DNA of 64,000 bases, from NCBI GenBank assembly GCA_018266735.1, contig JAFDZT010000004.1, positions 1 through 64,000 of the forward strand, given 5' to 3'. This document shows positions 23,407-31,917 of this stretch, in pieces. Position numbers and translations under genes: made by a program. This DNA is from Bacteroidota bacterium. Lineage in GTDB: Bacteria > Bacteroidota > Ignavibacteria > Kapaibacteriales > Kapaibacteriaceae. The number at the start of each line of letters is the position of its first letter. The stretch's first letter is position 1. Below the pieces are notes generated by a model. It was not told the origin of the DNA. It worked only from the letters and a program-made list of their open reading frames with translations, and ran no database searches.

Positions 23407-25679
23407 GGAACGATCATCAAAGAAGTGGTGAAGGGAAGAGCGCCGGTCGTTGTCATCCATCGGATCACATAGGCACCAGGTGCCAGTGAGGTTGATAGTT
23501 GCGTTTGCATGCTTGGCAGGTCTGCATGGTGCATGGTCTGTCCGGTGATGGAGATCACATCACATCCGACAACATCTTCCTGCGGTTTGCGAACGGTGAA
23601 GGAGTGTCCGTTGCTGACGGGTTGTGGTGCGATGAGGGCACGACCGTTTTCGTCTTGTGTGCTGACATCGGTGAGCACAGGATTCACCACCATGAAGGCA
23701 CCCGATACTTCGAGGATCTTGGCGGGGTTGGCTGCATCGACGATGCGGATCACTCCAAGTCCGTCGGCATGCTTGGGCACATTCCATTGATAGTGACCGA
23801 TGTTGGCATGAATGTTCGACGTGATGGTCTGCCATCCATCACCACATGCATCCCACTCCACATTCACTTTGCACGTTGCCCGTGTCTCCCATGTGATGAT
23901 GGTGGCAGTGCGAGGTGTGAGTCGTGCGCCTGTGCGCGGCGCCGTGATGTGCACGGTCTCGATCTCCGCTGTGTCGCCGTCGTCTGCTGTTGTTCCGAGG
24001 ATCGTGAAGGCGATCTTGTTGATCGACTCTTGCGAACTGTTGAGCATGTTGCTTAAGCGGACGAAGGCCGTCGTGGTCGGATGATTGGGAACCACCCAGG
24101 CGAACTGCGCATTCTTTGCATTCACTCCTTCGGCGATCACGGACCATGGTCCGGCAGGACCGTCTGCTGACCATTCGATGCGCAAGCTGACGGTCGACAC
24201 AGTCGACGTGTCCTTTCCGCCCCCGCCACCTCCGCTTGTTGTGGTCGTATCCGTGCTGCCGCCACCACCACCCGTTGTGGTCGTATCTGTGCTGCCGCCG
24301 GAGCCGGCGCCTGTGGTGTCGCCGCTGTTGTCGTCACCACCATTATCTCCGTCGTCGTCACTGTCATCGTCACCGTCGTCGTCGCCGCTGTCGGAGCTGT
24401 CGTCGTCCTCATCTTCTTCTTCCGACATCAAGAGCTTCACGGCAGAACCACTCCAACGAATGGAGACGCGGTCACCCACATGATAGAGTTCACCACCTTG
24501 AGGGACCGTGAGCACGAAGGTTGCTGCCGTGCTCTGCGGAAGGATCATCATGTTGATGGTGTTCGTGGAGGTGAGCGTGGGTGTCTCCACTGATGACACG
24601 CGCACGAACACCGACATCGACGAATCCGTCGGCACGGTCCACTGATACGTCCCTGCTGATGCCGCCATGCTGGTGACGATGTTCTTCCACGGACCCGTAA
24701 CGCCCGTTGTACTATAGTCGAGCATGATGTTCTGCACACTCGTCGACCGCCACGTGATAGGAACGACCGTTCCGATGCGCAGCGTCGCTCCACCAACAGG
24801 TGCCGTAAGCGTGAGGGTTGGAGAGGGCGGCGGGGGTGGCGTGGTCGTGATCGTGAAGGCCGCATTCGACATGTCCGAGGTCGTCGCTGCAGTGGTCGAC
24901 ACATCGCGTACACGCACGAAGCCACTCGTTGTGGCCGTGTTCGGCACGGTCCATGCATACGAGCCGGACGCGGCGGCCACAGAAGCGGCGATCGTCGTCC
25001 ACGGACCATTCGTTCCGGTTGCACTCCAATCGATGGCCACTGTGGTGACGTTCGTTGACGTCCACGTGATCGTATGAGCTGAGCCCGACTGCCATTGTTC
25101 GCCACCATTCGGTGCCAATACCGTGATCACAGGAGTCGGCGTCGATGCCGTGACCACCAAGGTGAACTGCGGCAGACGTGCCCAAAGGTCGCCGGTGTCT
25201 TCGACACCGTTGTTGTTCGTCGAAAGGCCGATGGCACGCAAGTAATACGTACCGGGTGTTGTCGGTGCTGTCCATGCGAAGTCGAACGTGGCACTGTTGT
25301 TCGTCAGCGTCTTCGGAGAGCTATGCGTGAGCTCCGTGCCAGAGAGCTTGAGATTCGTGCCGGCCGCTGTGAGCGTTCCCGCGTCCGTGGTTCCCGTCAT
25401 GTCGGTCTTCACCGCAATGTCCACACCGGCGGTGCGACCCGTTGCCGTATGCGCGATCAGCACCGAGAGGTTCACCTTCGCGCCTGCCGTGACGTTCATG
25501 GAGTTTCCCGTCGAGCCCGGAACAGAGAGGGTAACGGCAGCCGAAGCGGAGGAGGAGTGACACGATCCGCAGCCTGCGCTGGTTGTGGCCGTGCGACCTG
25601 TTTTGCCGTTGTTGCTGGCCTGCAGGCCGATCACGGCGAAGAGCGCGAGAACGAGTGAAAGACGAAGTGTACGTATCAT
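23403..25679 (-). CDS. Large secreted CXXCH choice-of-anchor V protein with Asp/Gly linker and sorting tail
   Basis: A 758-residue exported protein. A signal peptide (MIRTLRLSLVLALFAVIGLQA) and GRTATTSAGCGSCHS (CXXCH) introduce a choice-of-anchor V domain (to ~190). Repeated Ig-like modules follow (ITVLAPNGGEQWQSGSAHTITW and related copies beginning LTLTAPVGGATLRIGT, VLTVPQGGELYHVGD, VHITAPRTGARLTPRT). A linker at ~416-493 is almost only Asp, Glu, Ser, Gly and Thr. The C-terminus is a type A-like sorting domain (QPVSNGHSFTVRKPQ to LAPGAYVIRWM). The Asp-rich stretch may bind calcium. ATG 25679 has AAAGGA; the gene is divergent from the ECF sigma factor. Confidence 0.85.
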   Translation of the reverse strand: MIRTLRLSLVLALFAVIGLQASNNGKTGRTATTSAGCGSCHSSSASAAVTLSVPGSTGNSMNVTAGAKVNLSVLIAHTATGRTAGVDIAVKTDMTGTTDAGTLTAAGTNLKLSGTELTHSSPKTLTNNSATFDFAWTAPTTPGTYYLRAIGLSTNNNGVEDTGDLWARLPQFTLVVTASTPTPVITVLAPNGGEQWQSGSAHTITWTSTNVTTVAIDWSATGTNGPWTTIAASVAAASGSYAWTVPNTATTSGFVRVRDVSTTAATTSDMSNAAFTITTTPPPPPSPTLTLTAPVGGATLRIGTVVPITWRSTSVQNIMLDYSTTGVTGPWKNIVTSMAASAGTYQWTVPTDSSMSVFVRVSSVETPTLTSTNTINMMILPQSTAATFVLTVPQGGELYHVGDRVSIRWSGSAVKLLMSEEEDEDDDSSDSGDDDGDDDSDDDGDNGGDDNSGDTTGAGSGGSTDTTTTGGGGGSTDTTTTSGGGGGGKDTSTVSTVSLRIEWSADGPAGPWSVIAEGVNAKNAQFAWVVPNHPTTTAFVRLSNMLNSSQESINKIAFTILGTTADDGDTAEIETVHITAPRTGARLTPRTATIITWETRATCKVNVEWDACGDGWQTITSNIHANIGHYQWNVPKHADGLGVIRIVDAANPAKILEVSGAFMVVNPVLTDVSTQDENGRALIAPQPVSNGHSFTVRKPQEDVVGCDVISITGQTMHHADLPSMQTQLSTSLAPGAYVIRWMTTTGALPFTTSLMIVP

Positions 25680-25812
25680 CGTATGTCCTTTCGTGAAAAG
25701 GAAAAGTGGCGGACGCCAGTATTGCGACATGCGATCCAATCGGCATGGACGCGATTTGGTTACAGCATGCACGACATGTATCCTTTTCAGACCATTGCGA
25801 GTTGTAGGCACT

Positions 25813-26373
25813 ATGACGTCATTGGATGCACTCACCGACGAAGAGTTGATGGAGCGCTTGAAGGCCGACGAGATCGACGCCTATCGGGTGCTATATCAGC
25901 GCTACAAGCGTACGATGTATGCGTACATTCTGCAGATCGTTCGCAACGATGAAGTGGCCAAGGATGTGTTCCAGACGGTGTTCGCCGACATTTTCGAACA
26001 TCGACGTCAGTTCACCTATGGAACGTTTCGCGCTTGGATGTATACGATCGCACGGAACGCCTCGATGAAGGCTTGGACGAAGGAGGCTCCGTCTCGAGCC
26101 GGACGTGGAATTGCCGATCCACCCGAACTCGCCGACGAGGGCGATCGAACCGGCGCTGATGTTCTTCTGTCGAACGCACTGCACAACGCACTCAACCAAC
26201 TCACGCCGGAGTTCCAACAGGCGATCCAACTCCGGTACTACGACGATCTCTCGTTCGAAGAGATCGCAGATCGATTGAACATTTCTCTCTCCCTTGCCAA
26301 AGTGAGAGTGACACGGGCAAAGCAAGCGCTCCGCACGTTGCTGATGCCACTGTCTTCAGAGGTCATGATATGA
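25813..26373 (+). CDS. ECF-family RNA polymerase sigma factor (module copy A)
   Basis: A 186-residue extracytoplasmic-function sigma factor. Region 2 (AYRVLYQRYKRTMYAYILQIVRNDEVAKDVFQTVFADIF) and region 4 (ELRYY-like QLRYYDDLSFEEIADRLNISLSLAKVRVTRAKQALRTLL) are both complete. It directs polymerase to a specific promoter set. The stop overlaps the next gene, its likely anti-sigma partner, by four bases. The nearest relative in the window is the sigma factor at 51408-51974, with the same partner arrangement. ATG 25813 matches the relative's start; the upstream 130 bases form the divergent promoter region with the CXXCH protein. Confidence 0.92.
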   Translation: MTSLDALTDEELMERLKADEIDAYRVLYQRYKRTMYAYILQIVRNDEVAKDVFQTVFADIFEHRRQFTYGTFRAWMYTIARNASMKAWTKEAPSRAGRGIADPPELADEGDRTGADVLLSNALHNALNQLTPEFQQAIQLRYYDDLSFEEIADRLNISLSLAKVRVTRAKQALRTLLMPLSSEVMI

Positions 26374-26972
26374 GCAAACGCCATCCCGACGAACAACTTT
26401 GGAACGACATCGTGCAAGACGACGAACTTGATCGTTTCTTCGACGAAAGCGAGGCATCCCTCGTTGCTCGCGCCGAGCAACACGTCCGCAGAACGTCGGC
26501 ACCGTGGAAGCGTCCCGGCATCATTGGCCTGGCCGTCGGACTGATGATCACATCCGGTGCTGCATGGTCGCTGCTGACGCAACACGGTCCGGATGTTGTC
26601 GTCCCGACGACCACCCCTCGCACGACCGTTGCAATGCCAACGGTCGCACCAACACCTGCACCTGCTTCCGGTTCAACGACGAACACTCCCACCGCAGAGC
26701 GTTTCTCCACACAGGTCTCGGCCACGTCCACATCGAACAACGCCGCCCTCATCGAGCGCGCCGATTCGTTGCAGGGTGTTGTATCGAACACGTCGGACGT
26801 CCATCAAACGCCAACGATGTGGTATACGATCGGCGTGCTCCGGCACCGTGCCGGTCAGGTCGAGGCTTCGCGACGCGCCTTGGCAGAGGCGGAACACATT
26901 GCGATGCAAATGAAGCTCGACGATCTGCTCGACAAGATCCGTCGTGAACAGACTTCCCTACCGTCCCGTTAA
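26370..26972 (+). CDS. Single-TM partner of the ECF sigma factor, putative anti-sigma (copy A)
   Basis: A 200-residue protein with a cytoplasmic ~50-residue N-terminus containing ELDRFFDESEASLVARA. One membrane helix (PGIIGLAVGLMITSGAAWSLL), a Thr/Pro-rich periplasmic linker and a C-terminal helical TPR-like segment (TMWYTIGVLRHRAGQVEASRRALAEAEHIAMQ) follow. Position after and overlapping the sigma gene, and the single helix, fit an anti-sigma role; no zinc-binding ZAS motif is seen, so this rests on context. The FFDE(S/T)E motif is shared with the copy at 51971-52747. Its stop overlaps the convergent gene tail by 15 bases. Confidence 0.7.
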   Translation: MSKRHPDEQLWNDIVQDDELDRFFDESEASLVARAEQHVRRTSAPWKRPGIIGLAVGLMITSGAAWSLLTQHGPDVVVPTTTPRTTVAMPTVAPTPAPASGSTTNTPTAERFSTQVSATSTSNNAALIERADSLQGVVSNTSDVHQTPTMWYTIGVLRHRAGQVEASRRALAEAEHIAMQMKLDDLLDKIRREQTSLPSR

Positions 26973-28187
26973 GACGATCTCCCCGGGCGACGTTGCCGTG
27001 GTACTTCCGTCGATGGTCTGCACGATCAGTCGATAGGTGCATAGACGACGTTGTTTCTTCGCATGGCCGGCAATGCCTTTGATCTCGTGATCGATCTGCG
27101 CGGGCACTTCACCGGTGCCTTGCACGATCTCGACCTGCGCATTGGGCACACTCGGGAACGAGATCTCAATGGTCCACGAGCGGACCGCAACATCAGAACC
27201 CACCGTTGGCGCGAAGCGCACGATCACCGGATCGGTACGCAGCACGGTCGTACGCACTGATAATGTCACCACTGGCGGGGGTGGCGCAATGGATCGCACA
27301 TAGTATTGATGGACCGTGATCTCCGTGCCAACGGTGTCGTTGGTCTGCCGGGCAAGCATCACGCTTGGAGTTGCACCATAGGCGGCCACGATCGTCGACG
27401 TGTCGCTCACCACTCGTTGCGTGAACGTTGGCGGCGACGGGACGGGAGGTATGAACGGTGGAACAACCGGGATGGTGGTATCAGGGAGGCGGGGTGGCGT
27501 GGAAGTGGTCGACGTGCGCAGACGCACGCCAACACTCAATCCCACCATCGTCCACGATACATCGGACGAGATCGACGTGAGCGGGATCTCGATGCGCACA
27601 TTCGGCTCGATCATAAAGGAGCCCACAGATGTTCCATTCGATTCCACACCGAGCTCGATCATCGGGATCACCGCCTTGCTTCCCGGCAGTTGCCGGGAGA
27701 GATCGGTGGAGGGTGGGAACTGCACACCGGGCGGATCGAGGATCCGTTGCGATTGCGAGACACTCGGTTGCAGTGCTGCGCGTGCGATCACGCCCACTCG
27801 GAATCGTGCCGAACGCATGCTGAACAGCGCCGACAACGAAGCATCGATTGCCGTGTATTGCAAGGTAATGGTGTGCTCGATCGTGGCAGGCACCACATCA
27901 CCATCGATGGACAATGTGGTGGATTCATTGGCGCGGATGGACGATGTCGTGTGCATCACACCAAGGCCGCCCACAAGGGTCCACGTTGGATCGAGAACCA
28001 TGCCTCCCTCCAGCCCTGCCGAACCCTGCCATCCGATCGATGGCGAGAATGAAATGCCCGCACTTGGAAACCCGGGCAATCCAGAGAACGAAGGCAATTG
28101 CAACATGCCGCCCAGACGGGCCTGAACGCCCAGCCAGAGCGGCTGTGCGCTAACAGAGGTGCACCACATCAGGAGCACAGCGATCAG
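26958..28187 (-). CDS. Outer-membrane-type secreted protein (copy A of paired module)
   Basis: About 409 residues with a signal-peptide-like start (LALIAVLLMWCTSVSAQP), a barrel-like N-terminal half (LGVQARLGGMLQLP, FMIEPNVRIEIPLTSISSDVSWTMVGLSVGVRL), a Pro-rich linker and a C-terminal beta domain (WTIEISFPSVPNAQVEIVQGTGEVP). The copy at 52752-54692 shares both regions and additionally has an OmpA-like segment. The start is unresolved: CTG 28187 overlaps the upstream stop (CTGA), GTG 28178 and ATG 28169 truncate the signal peptide, and ATG 28319 adds ~44 residues within the upstream gene. Localisation and function are inferred from the export signal and barrel-like strands. Confidence 0.7.
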   Translation of the reverse strand: MIAVLLMWCTSVSAQPLWLGVQARLGGMLQLPSFSGLPGFPSAGISFSPSIGWQGSAGLEGGMVLDPTWTLVGGLGVMHTTSSIRANESTTLSIDGDVVPATIEHTITLQYTAIDASLSALFSMRSARFRVGVIARAALQPSVSQSQRILDPPGVQFPPSTDLSRQLPGSKAVIPMIELGVESNGTSVGSFMIEPNVRIEIPLTSISSDVSWTMVGLSVGVRLRTSTTSTPPRLPDTTIPVVPPFIPPVPSPPTFTQRVVSDTSTIVAAYGATPSVMLARQTNDTVGTEITVHQYYVRSIAPPPPVVTLSVRTTVLRTDPVIVRFAPTVGSDVAVRSWTIEISFPSVPNAQVEIVQGTGEVPAQIDHEIKGIAGHAKKQRRLCTYRLIVQTIDGSTTATSPGEIVLTGR

Positions 28188-31100
28188 TGCAAGACGATGA
28201 AGCGCTGCACGGCCGTTGAGGTGCCGGTGTGAAAGACGGCCGTATAGGTACCGGATGCCAGGCCAACGGGTATGGTCACGCTGACGACGGCCGCCGGTAA
28301 GGTTGGTGCAATGGTCCATGAGCTGGCCAAATTACCCGTGTTGTCGTACACGTCCAACACTCCGCCTTGGTCGGCATGGTACAGCCGCACCTGCAATGGC
28401 AACGACGAAGGACTTGGAGTGATCACCACTGCTGCCTGCGACGTGTCGAGCTGCACGTAACGAGGTCCGCCACTCCAGGCATCGTCGATCACGAACGTGG
28501 CCGTCAATGTCGTGTCGGCACGGTAGATGCGCGTTGGACCTGCATAGAATTCGATCTCGTCAACGACCACCGTGCTCGTGTCGTGATCGCCCAAACATCC
28601 CGTGAACAAGAGCGTGGCGGCAAGCGTGGTATCTGTTGGCAGTGCGCTCTTGCGCATGGTGGTGCGAGTGGTGCCGAGCAGCACATCGGAACGGTTGGAG
28701 GAATCGAGAGCGATGACCGTGTTACGATAGGCGATGCGCATCTGTACGTCGGTGACGTTGCGTGCCGCAAGCCATGCATGCCCCACGGTGAGTTGAATGG
28801 GTAGCACTCGCGCCTCGCCGATCTTGCAATGGACGGGGACACTATTGCACGCAAGGCGCACGGGCTCCGATACCACCGGTGTGTCCGACCGACGTCGCAC
28901 GGGAATGGTCACAACGATGATAGCCGTATCCTCGGCGGCCTGAGCTTCGGCACGGAGCGTGACGTTATCGGCGGACAATGCTTCGACCTGCACCATGCAT
29001 TCGACGGAGTCGCTCGGGGCGATGGAGCCGTAGGGCGGAGGGGTGGCAAGGGACACGTTGGCCTTGGTTGCCGTGACGACCATGGCCTGCAAGGTTGCCT
29101 TGGCGGAACCGACGTTGCGGATGAACATGCGCACCATCGTTGGTGTTGCGATCGACAGTGAATCCGGCGGATCCGCACGAAGAGTGATGTCTGCTTTGGA
29201 GGTGTCGGGCGGTGGACCGGAGCGTCCCCTTCCTGTGAGGTGCGTGGTGGCGATGACAGACGTGCTCGACCACCAGGTAAGCGTGCCCGACATGGCCAGC
29301 GTATCGGTTGGCGTGAAGCGGAGCAGGACGGAGTCCGAGGCACCCGAGGCAAGACGTCGTACCGTGAAGGGTTGCACCAGTTCCACGTGCTCCGCCTGCA
29401 ACCGCACACTATCCAGGCGGATCGACACCGTTGCCGGGTTCGTGAGCACGGCGGCGACGATGGTGTCGTGTCCGATCTCGACGCGCTGGAAGTCCACGTC
29501 GATGGCAATGGGCAGGGGTTGGGCATGACGGGAGCGGATCACGTGACCGGCCTTCCATGTCTGTCCGTTTGACGTGACGCGACACTCAACACCATGGTCT
29601 CCGAGCTCGGATGCCAGAATTGCATACGAGATCGTGTCTGTAGCGCCCGGATCGAGGAAGTGGACCGTTGGACCGATGATGGGTCCCAGGATCCAATGTG
29701 GGTCGGTTTGCACGTCCCGAATTTCCACCGTCACCTCCGTCATCCGCGTCCCCACGTTGCGAATTGGCAGGCGGATCGTGTCGAGGTTATCCACAATGCA
29801 CGATGTGGATAACGGCGGAAGGATGCGAATGTCAAGCGGTGAGATCACTGTTGAATCTTTGCCGACCCATCGGATCACAGCCGTCGCCGTGGTGTCCGCA
29901 TACCAACATTGCACCGTGGCCGAGTCGGCGCCGATCCGCGTAGCTCGCACGAGCACATCGGCATACGACTGTTTGTTTTCAATCACTTGCGGAAACGACA
30001 CGATACTACACTTCAAGGTATCCGACACCACGCGTGCACTATCGATGCCGACGTTCGCACCACGAAGGAGCTCGATCAGCACGGGCGAATGGACGCTGTC
30101 GCCCACGCGAAGGGAATCCAACGTGACGTCTTCCATGGCGATCCGCGGCTTTGGCGGAGGTGGCGGAAGTGTGGAATCGATGGCGAGGCCGTGGAGAACG
30201 ACGTTGAAGCGTCGACCGTCGACGTTTTCCACAATAGTATCCGTCAACACGCCCGCTCTTCGCGGTCGCCAGACAACATGCACCACGGAATCGCCCTGCG
30301 GTCGCAGTGGCCATGGTGCCGCCGGAGCAAGCGAGACCTGTTCTCCACTGTGGAGTGTGGATATCGAGAGCACCTGTACTGTGTGGAACTGACCGTGGTT
30401 TCGGATGTGGAACGTGCGTCGAGCGGAGTCGCCAACGGTCACCGTATCCATATTGATAATCAACGGACTTACCGAGATCGTATCACGTGGTTTCGAGCGC
30501 AAGATGGCATTGTCGGGAAGTTCGCTCGCGGGTGGATCTCGACGTGCGGCCGTGGCGGGCATGTCCAGGTCCGGCGAGGTTGTCCACAGTATCATGGTGA
30601 ATGTGTCGACCGAGTCCACGTCGATCCTTGCTGCCACGTCCGCCCCGCTCCCTCCCGCAAACGATGTGAATTGCAGTGTGGATAACGTCGGATCGAAGAC
30701 GCAGGCAAGGATGTCGTCGGAGCCATGGTTGGTCGACTGCCAAGCATCGGCACTGACCGAGAAACTGCCGGTCGTCGCCAGTCCGGCGATCACCCTTCCG
30801 TCGCCCATGGTCCCCACAGACGTCACCCTATCCGCTGCATCGGTCCCCAAAAAGGTGGATGATCGGATCGTGCCGTTAGGGGCGATCACAGACAGGAATC
30901 CATCTCCGCCGCCAAGGGCCGTTGCACGATGACCCGTGCCAGCAGCGGGCAGTGTGTCGGAAGTTGTGCGACCACCAATGACCACGTCTTGGGATGCGGC
31001 GAGAGTGGCGCACAGCACGTCCACCGTATCGGTTCCCCGCACTGTCGTCGTCCAGTCGGCGGCTCCGGACTCGAGGATCCGAGTGAGGTTGGACGTCGGC

Positions 31101-31873
31101 ACTTCATCGTCGCTTCGGGTGTTCCACACTACGATCATCGACCGGTCCGTACGACCAAGGATCGACACGGCGGCATCCTTTTCCTTGGAGCCAAGGTACG
31201 TGGCATACAGCAAGGTGGTAAGGGCAGCATCGGTCCCGACGACATAGCAATCGTGATCACCCGGAGGAATGCCTTGGGCAGCCGTTGCCGTAACGGACAG
31301 GAGAGGATCTTCCGTTGTCCCCACGAACCACAGCTCGCCATTCGCCCGTTCCGTGATCGACGCAATGTCGATGGGCTTTGCGCTTTCGAACTGCACGGAC
31401 GAGGTTGGAGGGCCCAGGGTGGCGGGGAGACTGAGGATAACGGAGAACTCATCTGCCGGTCCATTCAATGCAATTGTGGTTGTCGTGACCGTTCTCTTCT
31501 GCGAGGAATACGCCACGACCACCGATCCGTCGACCGTGATACACATCGAGCGAACGTCATCGTCCTCGGACGTCCCCATATACGTGGCCGCCACCAGAGC
31601 GCCCTGTGGCGTGCGGATCTCCACATAACCGTCCCTGCCACCTTGCCGCCCTACCTTGTAGGCCCCTGCCGTGGTGGGCAGTGCTGCGGATGACGTGGTG
31701 AAGGCCATCACGGTATTGCCATTGGGAAGCGTGGCCGTAACGGGCGGACGCTCGGCCGCAGCACCACCTACATAGGTGCTGCCGGACTCCATAAACATCC
31801 CGGTCGCCGTAGGGGGTTGAGCCACGGCGACCAGGAGTGAAAGGTATAGAATGAGGGGTTTAACTCTCTTCAC
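28184..31873 (-). CDS. Giant secreted SBBP/choice-of-anchor D protein with sorting tail (copy A)
   Basis: A 1229-residue exported protein: signal peptide (MKRVKPLILYLSLLVAVAQP), then ~450 residues of SBBP-type beta-propeller repeats (ATYMGTSEDDDVRSMCITVDGS, LYATYLGSKEKDAAVSILGR, STFLGTDAADRVTSVGTMGDG). Several choice-of-anchor D (ASPM-SPD2-Hydin-like) Ig modules (DTVTVGDSARRTFHIRNHGQFH, DVTLDSLRVGDSVHSPV) follow. A C-terminal segment RLYHADQGGVLDVYDNTGNLASSW to GLASGTYTAVFHTG looks like a type IX sorting domain. The gene downstream overlaps it by four bases or more. The same architecture appears at 54638-57340. Probably a surface or adhesive protein; no catalytic residues are seen. Confidence 0.82.
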   Translation of the reverse strand: MKRVKPLILYLSLLVAVAQPPTATGMFMESGSTYVGGAAAERPPVTATLPNGNTVMAFTTSSAALPTTAGAYKVGRQGGRDGYVEIRTPQGALVAATYMGTSEDDDVRSMCITVDGSVVVAYSSQKRTVTTTTIALNGPADEFSVILSLPATLGPPTSSVQFESAKPIDIASITERANGELWFVGTTEDPLLSVTATAAQGIPPGDHDCYVVGTDAALTTLLYATYLGSKEKDAAVSILGRTDRSMIVVWNTRSDDEVPTSNLTRILESGAADWTTTVRGTDTVDVLCATLAASQDVVIGGRTTSDTLPAAGTGHRATALGGGDGFLSVIAPNGTIRSSTFLGTDAADRVTSVGTMGDGRVIAGLATTGSFSVSADAWQSTNHGSDDILACVFDPTLSTLQFTSFAGGSGADVAARIDVDSVDTFTMILWTTSPDLDMPATAARRDPPASELPDNAILRSKPRDTISVSPLIINMDTVTVGDSARRTFHIRNHGQFHTVQVLSISTLHSGEQVSLAPAAPWPLRPQGDSVVHVVWRPRRAGVLTDTIVENVDGRRFNVVLHGLAIDSTLPPPPPKPRIAMEDVTLDSLRVGDSVHSPVLIELLRGANVGIDSARVVSDTLKCSIVSFPQVIENKQSYADVLVRATRIGADSATVQCWYADTTATAVIRWVGKDSTVISPLDIRILPPLSTSCIVDNLDTIRLPIRNVGTRMTEVTVEIRDVQTDPHWILGPIIGPTVHFLDPGATDTISYAILASELGDHGVECRVTSNGQTWKAGHVIRSRHAQPLPIAIDVDFQRVEIGHDTIVAAVLTNPATVSIRLDSVRLQAEHVELVQPFTVRRLASGASDSVLLRFTPTDTLAMSGTLTWWSSTSVIATTHLTGRGRSGPPPDTSKADITLRADPPDSLSIATPTMVRMFIRNVGSAKATLQAMVVTATKANVSLATPPPYGSIAPSDSVECMVQVEALSADNVTLRAEAQAAEDTAIIVVTIPVRRRSDTPVVSEPVRLACNSVPVHCKIGEARVLPIQLTVGHAWLAARNVTDVQMRIAYRNTVIALDSSNRSDVLLGTTRTTMRKSALPTDTTLAATLLFTGCLGDHDTSTVVVDEIEFYAGPTRIYRADTTLTATFVIDDAWSGGPRYVQLDTSQAAVVITPSPSSLPLQVRLYHADQGGVLDVYDNTGNLASSWTIAPTLPAAVVSVTIPVGLASGTYTAVFHTGTSTAVQRFIVLH

Positions 31874-31917
31874 ATGTTCTCAAGACGGATGTCCTCGAAA
31901 TCGTTACACATCCGACA

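Noticed and set aside
24200-24430. Short-repeat DNA at the GAC/GTC-rich stretch as a separate mobile or regulatory repeat
   Set aside because: It is in frame within a surface protein and simply encodes the Asp/Gly/Ser linker.
29574-30392. Plus-strand open frame of 272 codons
   Set aside because: Antisense to the giant SBBP protein, with no recognisable motif or ribosome binding site.
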